Shown here: positions 1-5,211 of the stretch, piece after piece
How positions within the stretch are numbered: position 1 is the stretch's first letter
Layout of the letters: every line of letters starts with the position of its first letter
Assembly (NCBI GenBank): GCA_003151665.1
Contig: PLYD01000262.1
Location: forward strand, 1-5,211
Origin: Candidatus Dormiibacterota bacterium
GTDB taxonomy: Bacteria; Chloroflexota; Dormibacteria; Dormibacterales; Dormibacteraceae
Length of the DNA stretch: 5,211 nt
Direction: 5' to 3'
The notes under the pieces: model-generated
What the model saw: only the letters and a program-made list of their open reading frames with translations
Database searches by the model: none
Told to the model about the DNA's origin: nothing
Translations under genes and position numbers: made by a program

Positions 1-413
1 TGATCCCAGCCCTGAACCGAGACGGCGACACCCTGTCCGATCTGGTGATGCAGATGTTCGGCACTATCGCGGGGGCGGAGTCGGTGCTGCTGGCGTTTGA
101 CGACGACGGCGCGGTGAAGGTGGCCATGACGGAGGCTCCCCACGGCACGGCTCCCTCGCTGCAGGGAAAGAACGTCGCCAACCCCATGGCCATGATCCTG
201 GCCGTCGCTTCCCTGCTCGGGTACATGAAAGACGACAAGGCTCGCCAGGCCTCGCGCGCGATCTACGAATCCGCGTTCGAAACGGTCTCGGACGGAATCC
301 GAACCGCTGACCTGGGTGGGCACGCGTTGACGACCGAGTTCAGCGACGAGGTTGTCCGCCGCGTGCGTACCAAGGTCGACGTGTGGAGCTCGCTCGCCGA
401 CGTCCAGAGGTAG
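1..413 (+). CDS. Isocitrate/isopropylmalate dehydrogenase family protein, C-terminal fragment
   Basis: The gene enters from the left edge; the reading frame begins at position 3 and 136 residues are visible before a TAG at 411-413. Members of this family oxidatively decarboxylate a 2-hydroxy acid (isocitrate, 3-isopropylmalate or a relative) with NAD or NADP and a divalent metal, in the cytoplasm. Visible family marks are NRDGDTLSD near the start (the metal-binding Asp region), then EAPHGTAPSLQGKNVANP around fragment residues 44-61, which forms the nucleotide-binding loop, and the terminal block TADLGGHALTTEFSDEVV, matching the usual 'T.DLGG..tT.eft..v' end. The TEAPHGTAP form differs from the more usual FE(A/P).HG(T/S)AP, so I cannot choose between isocitrate, isopropylmalate and homoisocitrate/tartrate-type enzymes without the N-terminal half, which holds the substrate-specificity residues. 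The SGNH gene follows directly, about 10 bases after this stop, suggesting co-transcription. Confidence 0.88.
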   Translation, partial: IPALNRDGDTLSDLVMQMFGTIAGAESVLLAFDDDGAVKVAMTEAPHGTAPSLQGKNVANPMAMILAVASLLGYMKDDKARQASRAIYESAFETVSDGIRTADLGGHALTTEFSDEVVRRVRTKVDVWSSLADVQR

Positions 414-423
414 GCCGGCGGCG

Positions 424-1038
424 CTGCGCTACCTGGCGCTTGGCGATTCGTACACCATCGGCACCGGTGCGTCCAGCGAGGCCGGCAACTACCCATCAAT
501 CCTCGCCGCCCGCCTGTCGAAGGCGACGGGCGCCAGTGTCGGTCTGACCAACCCGGCGGTCAACGGCTTCACAACGCAAGACCTCCTCGACCATGAGCTT
601 GGCTTCGTCACCCGCGTCGCACCTCACCTCGTGACGATCCTTATCGGGGTCAACGACATCATCCAGGGTCGCTCGGCCGAGCTCTACTTGAGATCTCTGG
701 CCGCGATCTACGACGCCGTGGCTGCTATCGACCTTCCGAGCGGTCGGGCGGTCGCCATCTCGATTCCCAACTGGTCGGTCGTGCCGGCAGCCACCGGCTT
801 TGGCGATCCCGGCCGCCTGCGCCGCCTCACTGGCGACTTCAACCGCCTGGCTCAGACGGAGGCGAAGAAGCGACAGTTCATCTGGGTCGACATCACCGAG
901 GTCAGCACTTCAAGCCAAGGCGCACCGGGCTGGATCTCATCCGATCAGCTGCACCCCGGCGACATCCAGTACGCGGCGTGGGCCGATGTGATCTGGAGAG
1001 CGGTTCACGAACCCTGGACGGCCGCAGCTAGACCTTGA
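424..1038 (+). CDS. SGNH/GDSL-type hydrolase (esterase-like)
   Basis: This is a serine hydrolase of the SGNH (GDSL-lipase) superfamily; such enzymes cleave esters, lipids or acyl/acetyl groups on sugars. No signal peptide or membrane segment is seen, so it is probably cytoplasmic. With CTG-424 as start the protein is 204 aa. All four blocks are present: block I LALGDSYTIG with nucleophile Ser9; block II NPAVNGFTT with Gly48; block III IGVND with Asn77; block V SDQLHP with Asp174 and His177. The start is unusual. No in-frame ATG or GTG lies upstream of Ser9, and the only TTG (352) would overlap the previous gene by 62 bp, add 24 unconserved residues, and sit directly against GAGG with no spacing. 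CTG-424 gives the family-typical beginning '(M)RYLALGDSYTIG', with AGAGGTAGG at 406-414 upstream. The stop is TGA at 1036-1038, overlapping the end of the convergent PIG-L gene. The substrate is unknown. Confidence 0.88.
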   Translation: MRYLALGDSYTIGTGASSEAGNYPSILAARLSKATGASVGLTNPAVNGFTTQDLLDHELGFVTRVAPHLVTILIGVNDIIQGRSAELYLRSLAAIYDAVAAIDLPSGRAVAISIPNWSVVPAATGFGDPGRLRRLTGDFNRLAQTEAKKRQFIWVDITEVSTSSQGAPGWISSDQLHPGDIQYAAWADVIWRAVHEPWTAAARP

Positions 1039-1798
1039 TTCTCTTGAACGACTCCGCGTACGTGTAGCCCGCCTTCTTCCCCACGTCGCGGTGTCGCTTG
1101 CGCATGAACTTCTCGAAGTCCCACTCGGCTCCGGGCTTGGCGACCTGGCTCTTGTGCTTCTTTAACGATTGCATCTTGAGATCGAGGGTCGAGCTGATAT
1201 CGACGAAGAAATCGCCCGATGTCCAGTAGGGAACCCACAGCTCCTTGACCACATGCGCCGGAAATCCCTCCTTGAGGAGGCTGCGGAAGGCGCGAGGGTT
1301 GCGCGAGTCTGGATAGACTGCGGCAAAGGTCGCTTCGCCCACGGCTATGTGATCAGGGTGGGAACCACCCATCGGCGCGTCGAGTAGGCGTCCCGGCAGA
1401 TGGGTGATAACCAGATCGGGCTTGTACTTTCGGATCATGCGCACGATGTCGCGCCTCAGCTTGAGATCGTGAGTTAGATGCCCATCCTTGTAGCCGAGAA
1501 ACTCGACCTTCTTGACGCCCAGCACGCGGGCCGCGGCGCGCTGCTCCTTCTGTCGAATGGCACTGAGCTCAGAGTCCTTCTGGTCTGGATCCTCGCCACC
1601 CTGCGATCCGTCGGTGACGATGACGTAAGTGACCTCGGCGCCGTCCTTGGCCAGCTTCGCGACCGACCCGCCGGCTGAAAACTCCGGGTCATCCGGATGC
1701 GCCGAAACGACCAGGACGCGGTCGAACTTCGGCGTCTTGGATTTTGGCTTGGCAGCCGTTTTGCGTCTCGTCTTCGTTGCGGTCTTCTTAGTTGCCAC
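1028..1798 (-). CDS. PIG-L/LmbE family zinc-dependent deacetylase with basic N-terminal tail
   Basis: This 256-aa protein belongs to the PIG-L/LmbE family, whose members remove N-acetyl groups from sugar conjugates (for example MshB in mycothiol synthesis, BshB in bacillithiol synthesis, GlcNAc-PI deacetylase). The catalytic motif AHPDDPE lies at residues 33-39 and SHPDH at 146-150. By analogy with MshB, His34, Asp37 and His150 are the expected zinc ligands and Asp36 the general base. VTDGSQGG (61-68) and LGYKDGHL (101-108) are also typical of the family. Residues 2-24 form a tail made only of K, T, A, R, P and S, placed before the first core strand (RVLVVSAHPDD). The start is GTG at 1798; no Shine-Dalgarno is visible, and an ATT at 1802-1804 is the only nearby in-frame alternative I noticed. 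The gene lies 46 bp downstream of the 620-residue protein gene, so co-transcription is likely. The substrate cannot be assigned; mycothiol or bacillithiol genes are not nearby. Confidence 0.9.
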   Translation of the reverse strand: MATKKTATKTRRKTAAKPKSKTPKFDRVLVVSAHPDDPEFSAGGSVAKLAKDGAEVTYVIVTDGSQGGEDPDQKDSELSAIRQKEQRAAARVLGVKKVEFLGYKDGHLTHDLKLRRDIVRMIRKYKPDLVITHLPGRLLDAPMGGSHPDHIAVGEATFAAVYPDSRNPRAFRSLLKEGFPAHVVKELWVPYWTSGDFFVDISSTLDLKMQSLKKHKSQVAKPGAEWDFEKFMRKRHRDVGKKAGYTYAESFKRIKV

Positions 1799-1844
1799 GC
1801 CAATGAAGAGTACGGGATGACTGCAGCCAGACGTTCCGCCGCAC

Positions 1845-3707
1845 CTATCGCGCGGGCTTTGCCTTCGCCGGTGCTCCCAAAGATGACAGCGGGATCGCAG
1901 ACGAGATCGGCTTCCACAGCGCTTCGATCTGCTCTGCCGTGAGGCGCGTGCGCGATGCGATCACGCGCCCGCCAAAGGCAGCGGTCTTGACGGCCGCCCA
2001 ACCGGCGCTGCCGGAAAGGCGCATCGGAACGGTCACCACTGCCGCGAGCGCAGCCGCCTCTTCAGCGGGTCTCGCGCTACCGTCCATCATGGCGCGCGAC
2101 AGCACATTGGACATCTCGTCGGTCAGCTGCCACGGCTGCGCGAGAGCCTCGCACTGGGTGCTGCCCAGCAGCCCGAGGGCCGTCACGTAGCGCAGCACCA
2201 TGGCGCCGCGAGCGCGCGCGCTGGTGGTTGGAATTGCAGACGCAAAAGGCGCATACGAAGCGGCGAACTTGATAGGGGTCAGGTGGTGCCGGCGGACGAG
2301 CGCCGCCACCGCATGCCACGTCGCCACCGCCTCGTCATCCGACCGCCGCCTCAGGAAATCAAGTAGTGCAGTCCCCGCATTGACCAGTGGAGAAACGACA
2401 TCCTGGTTGACCGATGGCACGGAGCCCGCCACCTGAGTCCAGTCCTCAACGCTCAGCGATCCCAGCCTCCGGACGAAGTCGTCGGAATCGACCTCGTCGA
2501 GAGGTATAAGCGAGGCAAAAGGCTCGTAGTGCTCGACCACCTGGTCGTGCTTCGTGCGAGCCTTGGTCTCGACCGCGAAGCTGGCTCGCTCGACCGCGGC
2601 GAATGCCCGACTGCGCGTGAAACTATCCAGCTCCTGAGTCCCCCCGATCGTCGCCAGAAGCGCGCGGACCACGCTGGCCGGCTCGGCGCTGCCCTCTCTC
2701 GTCACGCTGGCGACGAGCTGCCTGCGGTCGAGAACGCGGAGCCATTGGATCGGAGTCAGCTCCATGACCGCCTTCAGGAACGCGGCCACCTCACCGCTGT
2801 TCGGGCCATAAGGGGCGGGGGCTTTGGGGGCTGGGAGCGGCGCCACCCTGGGCGGTTTGATGGCCTCGATGGCCTTGGTCACGGCGGCGCGAACGCCGGC
2901 CCCCGTGCCTTTGCGGCCGCTGCTCTTATCGAGTGACTTGAACCGGATCACCGGCTCCAATGGCGCCCACAGGGCCGCAATCTCTTCGCTCGAGAGCACC
3001 GACCGCCGGCTCAACACCCTCCCGCCATGGACTGCGGTCCGGACCGCGGCCCACCCTGTGTCTCCACTCAGGACGGCCGGGATCATTGCCAGCGCCGAGA
3101 GGGCGACAGCCTCCTCGATTTTCAGGTGCCTGCTCTTCGCCACCGCCTGGGTCAAAGCACGCGAGGCATCGTGGTCCAGCCGCCAGGGCTTCGCCAGGAT
3201 TTCGCACTCAGCCATCGTCAGGCCCTCAACCGCGGTCAGAAATCGCCGGGTTGTCGGGTCGAGGGCGTCGGCGGCTGAGACCGGGATCAGCCCGGCGAAG
3301 GGTGCGTAGTGAGCGGCGAACTTCAGAGCGGGCAGCTGAGGGCGCAGCACAAGCGCCGATGCCGCCTGCCACGCAGCGACCACCTTCTCATCTGTTCGTT
3401 TCTCGAGGGCCTCGAAAAGTGCCTCCCCGGTTCGGGCCATTGCTTCTGACAGCCCGCTTTCGGTTGAGCGAATCGCCGCCTCGATGGCACGCCGCGCCTC
3501 GGAAGCCTTGCCTGACGGCTCCTTGGTCACGGAGGCTACGAGCCGCCTGGTGGCCAAAACCTGCCTCCACTGCCAGGGAGTCAGGTGCGCGGCCGCCTCG
3601 ATGAAAGCCTCGACCTCGGCGGTATTCTCACCGAAGCGCCTCGAAGCGTCGTCATTGGCCCTCTGAATCCGGCCCAAAAGCCCACGAGTCGACTGTGCCA
3701 TGCCCAC
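1845..3707 (-). CDS. Unrecognised 620-aa protein with internally duplicated helical modules
   Basis: I do not recognise this protein and assign no function. It is alanine-rich and probably mostly helical, with no signal peptide, clear membrane segment or known catalytic motif. It is internally duplicated. Module A appears at residues 28-79 and 303-354 (shared LTPxQW and LVASVT). Module B appears at 96-259 and 447-610 and aligns without a gap over 164 positions, with about 45% identity by hand count. Shared marks in B are KFAAxYAPFA, PW.L, LSGxxGWAAV.TA, GGRV and ALW.P. A third partial B-type piece (HYEPFASLIP) lies at 393-402. The halves are joined by a Pro/Ala/Lys-rich linker (about 261-302), and the C-terminus GAPAKAKPAR is basic. 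The start is GTG at 3707 with GGGA upstream; ATG at 3701, two codons in, is equally plausible. The frame is intact with TAG at 1845-1847. The long open frame, conserved repeats and PIG-L gene immediately downstream support it as a real gene. It could be a scaffold or protein-interaction repeat. Confidence 0.85.
   Translation of the reverse strand: MGMAQSTRGLLGRIQRANDDASRRFGENTAEVEAFIEAAAHLTPWQWRQVLATRRLVASVTKEPSGKASEARRAIEAAIRSTESGLSEAMARTGEALFEALEKRTDEKVVAAWQAASALVLRPQLPALKFAAHYAPFAGLIPVSAADALDPTTRRFLTAVEGLTMAECEILAKPWRLDHDASRALTQAVAKSRHLKIEEAVALSALAMIPAVLSGDTGWAAVRTAVHGGRVLSRRSVLSSEEIAALWAPLEPVIRFKSLDKSSGRKGTGAGVRAAVTKAIEAIKPPRVAPLPAPKAPAPYGPNSGEVAAFLKAVMELTPIQWLRVLDRRQLVASVTREGSAEPASVVRALLATIGGTQELDSFTRSRAFAAVERASFAVETKARTKHDQVVEHYEPFASLIPLDEVDSDDFVRRLGSLSVEDWTQVAGSVPSVNQDVVSPLVNAGTALLDFLRRRSDDEAVATWHAVAALVRRHHLTPIKFAASYAPFASAIPTTSARARGAMVLRYVTALGLLGSTQCEALAQPWQLTDEMSNVLSRAMMDGSARPAEEAAALAAVVTVPMRLSGSAGWAAVKTAAFGGRVIASRTRLTAEQIEALWKPISSAIPLSSLGAPAKAKPAR
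1878..2369 (-). repeat. Module B, copy 2 (residues 447-610 of the 620-aa protein)
   Basis: This is the second full copy of module B, gap-free against residues 96-259. Landmarks are SYAPFASAIP (484-493), AQPWQL (523-528), LSGSAGWAAVKTA (564-576), GGRV (579-582) and ALWKP (596-600). It ends ten residues before the stop, leaving the basic tail GAPAKAKPAR. Confidence 0.85.
2418..2552 (-). repeat. Partial third B-type piece (residues about 386-430 of the 620-aa protein)
   Basis: HYEPFASLIP at 393-402 matches HYAPFAGLIP (133-142) at 8 of 10 positions and SYAPFASAIP (484-493) at 7 of 10. It is followed, as in the full copies, by a helix of the type F/Y..xL..L....W..xA (LGSLSVEDWTQVA). The rest of module B is absent, so this looks like a degenerated or truncated third copy. 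Confidence 0.6.
2646..2801 (-). repeat. Module A, copy 2 (residues 303-354 of the 620-aa protein)
   Basis: This is the second copy of module A, directly after the Pro/Ala-rich linker. Landmarks are EVAAF (306-310), LTPIQW (317-322) and LVASVTRE (331-338). Confidence 0.8.
2931..3422 (-). repeat. Module B, copy 1 (residues 96-259 of the 620-aa protein)
   Basis: This is the first copy of a 164-residue module. It aligns gap-free with residues 447-610 (constant offset 351), with about 73 identities by hand count. Landmarks are HYAPFAGLIP (133-142), AKPWRL (172-177), LSGDTGWAAVRTA (213-225), GGRV (228-231) and ALWAP (245-249). Confidence 0.85.
3471..3626 (-). repeat. Module A, copy 1 (residues 28-79 of the 620-aa protein)
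   Basis: This is the first copy of an N-terminal module. Over its first 36 residues (28-63) it matches residues 303-338 without gaps at 21 positions by hand count, including EVxAF, LTPxQWxxVL and LVASVTxE. Confidence 0.8.
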
Positions 3708-3866
3708 TCAACTGTATCCCGGCGAAGGTCCGGTTCAGGCCGTGTTAAGCGTCACTTACCACAGGTCCCGAGTTGGCCGGGACGGTCGAAATCACGCGTT
3801 TTCCACCTTTCCAAGGTTCCGATTCCCCACGGACGGCCGGCTTCGGCGGGCGAACCGGCTTTGGAG

Positions 3867-3872
3867 AATAAT
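3867..3872 (+). promoter_or_regulatory. Possible -10 element for the VOC gene
   Basis: AATAAT matches TATAAT at five of six positions and stands out as an AT-rich island in GC-rich sequence. It would place a transcript start around 3879, just before the ribosome binding site. No recognisable -35 box lies 16-18 bases upstream, so this is weak. Confidence 0.3.
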
Positions 3873-3880
3873 CGGGGTCA

Positions 3881-3887
3881 AAAGGAG
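3881..3887 (+). promoter_or_regulatory. Ribosome binding site that decides the VOC start
   Basis: AAAGGAG is a strong Shine-Dalgarno sequence, seven bases before ATG-3895. It fixes the start at 3895 rather than the in-frame ATG at 3700. It is the clearest ribosome site in the window. Confidence 0.85.
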
Positions 3888-3894
3888 CCGATTC

Positions 3895-4164
3895 ATGATC
3901 TTTGGAGCCCACGTGATCGTGTACAGCAACGATGCGGCGGCGGATCGCCTCTTCTTCCGGGAGGTGCTTGGATTTTCATCCGTGGACGCGGGGCACGGTT
4001 GGCTGATCTTCGCGCTGCCGCCGGCAGAACTGGCGGTTCATCCCGCCGAGGAGGATGTCCGGAACGAGCTCTATTTGATGTGCACCGATTTGAAGGCCCA
4101 AATGGCGGCACTCCAGGGAAAAGGCGTCAGTTGCTCGGACGTGGAAGAAGCACGGTGGGGATAG
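3895..4164 (+). CDS. VOC (glyoxalase/dioxygenase superfamily) protein, truncated by in-frame TAG
   Basis: This 89-aa product belongs to the vicinal oxygen chelate superfamily (glyoxalase I, extradiol dioxygenases, fosfomycin and bleomycin resistance proteins). Evidence is GAHVIVYSNDAAADRLFFREVLGF (in part: first strand with His6, then the helix ending REVLGF), the LAVHPAE strand with His49, and DLKAQMAALQGKGV, the typical helix before the last strands. It stops at TAG 4162-4164 directly after EEARWG. Homologues continue here with a strand pair of the type WG..T...LPGG...LYQP.H, and exactly that follows in the same frame to 4251. As it stands the protein lacks its last beta-strands and the Glu usually acting as the third metal ligand, so it is unlikely to fold or bind metal normally. 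The start is fixed by AAAGGAG. The gene stands alone between a divergent and a convergent neighbour; the substrate is unknown. Confidence 0.85.
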   Translation: MIFGAHVIVYSNDAAADRLFFREVLGFSSVDAGHGWLIFALPPAELAVHPAEEDVRNELYLMCTDLKAQMAALQGKGVSCSDVEEARWG

Positions 4165-4251
4165 GTGACCAGGTTCCGGCTGCCCGGTGGGGGTGAGATC
4201 GGACTGTACCAGCCAAACCATCCCTCGCCTCTGGTCCCTCCGTCGCATTGA
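4165..4251 (+). pseudogene. Detached C-terminal remnant of the VOC gene
   Basis: Reading on in the same frame past TAG-4162 gives VTRFRLPGGGEIGLYQPNHP and a few more residues, to TGA at 4249-4251. This is the conserved C-terminal strand pair of VOC proteins, with Glu101 (full-frame numbering) in the position of the usual final metal ligand. With the TAG replaced by a sense codon the whole gene would encode 118 aa, a normal VOC length. Its conservation suggests that the interruption is recent or a sequencing error. Confidence 0.8.
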
Positions 4252-4270
4252 CCTGAGACCCGCGTTTGGA

Positions 4271-4294
4271 AAACGTAGGTTCCCGTTTACGTTT
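4271..4294 (-). terminator. Inverted repeat between convergent genes, possible terminator
   Basis: AAACGTA (4271-4277) and TACGTTT (4288-4294) form a perfect 7-bp stem with a 10-base loop, just past the pyruvate kinase stop. Read on the minus strand the stem ends in TTTT. A competing 5-bp hairpin CGTTT-gga-AAACG lies at 4263-4275. The stem is AT-rich and weak for this genome, so a terminator role is only a guess. Confidence 0.35.
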
Positions 4295-4297
4295 GTG

Positions 4298-5211
4298 TCA
4301 GACGATCTCTACCTTCATCAGGTTGGTCTGACCGGGGCGGCCGACCGGCACGCCGGCGACGACCACCACCCTGTCGCCATGGCGAACCAGCCCGCTTCGA
4401 ACCGCAGCTTCCGTCGCGTTGGCGACCATCTGGTCGGTGTCGTTGCTGGGGCTTACCAGCAGCGGGATCACCCCCGAATACAGAGCCGTCTTGCGTAGCA
4501 CGTCGGGATGGGGGCTGGCCGCGATCACGGGGACCCGGGGCCTGGCTTTGCTGCAGCGGAGTGCTGTGGTGCCTGACTCGGTGAAGGCGATGATCACGCG
4601 AGCGCCGAGCTCGTCGGCGCTCGTCGCCGCCGCGTGGGCGATGGCACTGCCGATTTCCCCCGGCTCCCGCCAGATCTGGCGCTGACGCTGAAACGCCGGG
4701 TGCCGCTGGGCAGACAAGCAAATACGCGCCATCGCACGCACCGCTTCAACCGGGTGGGCGCCGACCGAGGTCTCCTGGGACAACATGACCGCGTCTGTCC
4801 CGTCCCAGATCGCGTTGGCCACGTCGGACGCCTCGGCCCGGGTCGGGCGGGTGGCGGTGACCATCGACTCGAGCATCTCGGTTGCCGTAATGACGGGTAC
4901 GCCGGCGCGGTTGGCTCTGTCGATCACCTCCTTCTGCACGGCCGGCAGCTCGCCGAGCTTCAACTCCACCCCGAGGTCGCCACGCGCCACCATCACGGCA
5001 TCGGCGACTTCCAGGATCTTGTCGAGGTTGCGGATCGCTTCGAGCTTCTCGAGCTTGGCCACCACCTGCGCCTTGCAGCCCAGACGCTCGAGATGGCTCC
5101 TGCAGGCGAGGACGTCCTCGGGATGGCGTACGAAGGAAAGCGCGACGTAGTCGACACCCAGCTCGACCGCGAGCTTCAGATCCTGCAGGTCCTTCTCGGT
5201 GAGCGCCGGCA
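4298..5211 (-). CDS. pyk: Pyruvate kinase, N-terminally truncated by window edge
   Basis: The visible part is 303 aa, about the C-terminal two thirds of a typical 470-480 aa enzyme; the gene continues past the right edge. Pyruvate kinase transfers phosphate from phosphoenolpyruvate to ADP in the last step of glycolysis, in the cytoplasm. Barrel motifs in order (fragment numbering): VALSFVR (22-28); VAKLEKLEAIRN (50-61), holding the catalytic Lys52 and metal-binding Glu54; VMVARGDLGVE (72-82) with the second metal ligand Asp78; ATEMLESM (109-116); and SDVANAIWDGTDAVMLSQET (128-147). The C-terminal regulatory domain follows, with FTESGTTA, a PVIAASP block, GVIPLLV and the terminal GVPVGRPGQTNLMKV. 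Two signatures are off consensus: KLEKLEA for the usual KIENxEG, and LSQETSVG for LSGETAxG. The key residues remain, so it should be active. The stop is TGA at 4298-4300, convergent with the VOC gene. Confidence 0.97.
   Translation of the reverse strand, partial: PALTEKDLQDLKLAVELGVDYVALSFVRHPEDVLACRSHLERLGCKAQVVAKLEKLEAIRNLDKILEVADAVMVARGDLGVELKLGELPAVQKEVIDRANRAGVPVITATEMLESMVTATRPTRAEASDVANAIWDGTDAVMLSQETSVGAHPVEAVRAMARICLSAQRHPAFQRQRQIWREPGEIGSAIAHAAATSADELGARVIIAFTESGTTALRCSKARPRVPVIAASPHPDVLRKTALYSGVIPLLVSPSNDTDQMVANATEAAVRSGLVRHGDRVVVVAGVPVGRPGQTNLMKVEIV

Larger units (their letters stand above)
3708..3894. other. Divergent intergenic region
   Basis: This is the gap between the start of the minus-strand 620-aa gene and the plus-strand VOC gene; promoters for both should lie here. 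An open frame runs through it into the VOC gene from an ATG at 3700, but its first 65 codons are not VOC-like and the ribosome site at 3881-3887 marks the true start. A short hairpin GCCG-gctt-CGGC lies at 3836-3847. I see no convincing minus-strand promoter and no operator repeats. Confidence 0.6.

Noticed and set aside
1474..2001. 175-codon minus-strand frame overlapping the junction of the PIG-L and 620-aa genes
   Set aside because: It overlaps both real genes out of frame and has Arg/Ser-rich composition without motifs.
2960..3604. Long plus-strand open frame (214 codons) antisense to the 620-aa gene
   Set aside because: Its translation is rich in R, P and S with no family motifs, as expected for a shadow of a GC-rich gene; the minus-strand frame shows conserved internal repeats and is clearly the real one.
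3836..3859. GCCGG/CCGGC inverted pairs in the divergent gap as an operator
   Set aside because: They are only 4-5 bp and such short GC palindromes are expected by chance at this base composition.
3700..3894. N-terminal extension of the VOC frame from ATG-3700
   Set aside because: The 65 extra residues are not VOC-like, and AAAGGAG at 3881-3887 sits at ideal spacing before ATG-3895, where the family's first strand begins.
4162..4164. TAG recoded as an amino acid across the genome
   Set aside because: Three other genes in the window end properly at TAG at their expected family or structural ends, so general amber recoding is not supported.
4140..4180. Frameshift as the cause of VOC truncation
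   Set aside because: The homologous sequence before and after the TAG is in the same frame, so a base substitution, not an insertion or deletion, explains it.
3585..4196. 203-codon open frame spanning the divergent gap and the VOC gene in another frame
   Set aside because: It crosses two gene starts, has low-complexity Arg/Gly-rich translation and no motif; it is a shadow.

Overview
This is a GC-rich chromosomal fragment from a bacterium. Genes are tightly packed and there are no mobile elements, RNA genes or CRISPR arrays. Base composition, non-ATG starts and the style of the housekeeping proteins suit an uncultured soil-type lineage such as Actinomycetota, Chloroflexota or Dormibacterota. 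That placement is a weak inference from composition and protein flavour; no marker gene is present.

Layout, left to right. Positions 1-413 (+) hold the C-terminal end of an isocitrate/isopropylmalate dehydrogenase-family enzyme. A small cytoplasmic SGNH (GDSL-type) hydrolase follows at about 424-1038 (+); its start appears to be a CTG, because no ATG or GTG exists upstream of the catalytic serine. Its 3' end overlaps by 11 bp the 3' end of a convergent PIG-L/LmbE-type zinc deacetylase (1028-1798, -), which carries a basic, histone-H1-like N-terminal tail. Upstream of that gene in the same direction, 46 bp away, is an unrecognised 620-residue protein (1845-3707, -). It is built from internally duplicated modules. 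The two minus-strand genes probably form one transcript.

A divergent intergenic region (3708-3894) separates that pair from a VOC (glyoxalase/extradiol dioxygenase superfamily) gene at 3895 (+). This gene has a strong ribosome binding site but an in-frame TAG after 89 codons, and the missing C-terminal strands continue in the same frame to 4251. It is therefore a nonsense-interrupted gene or a sequencing error. The window ends with the C-terminal two thirds of pyruvate kinase (4298-5211, -), convergent with the VOC gene across a short gap containing an inverted repeat that may be a terminator.

Functionally, the pyruvate kinase and the dehydrogenase are central metabolism. The SGNH hydrolase, PIG-L deacetylase and VOC protein are small hydrolase or metalloenzyme families whose substrates cannot be read from sequence. 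The best candidate for something undescribed is the duplicated 620-residue protein with its PIG-L neighbour. The second most interesting point is the amber codon in the VOC gene. I see no clear evidence of a complete new multi-gene system.
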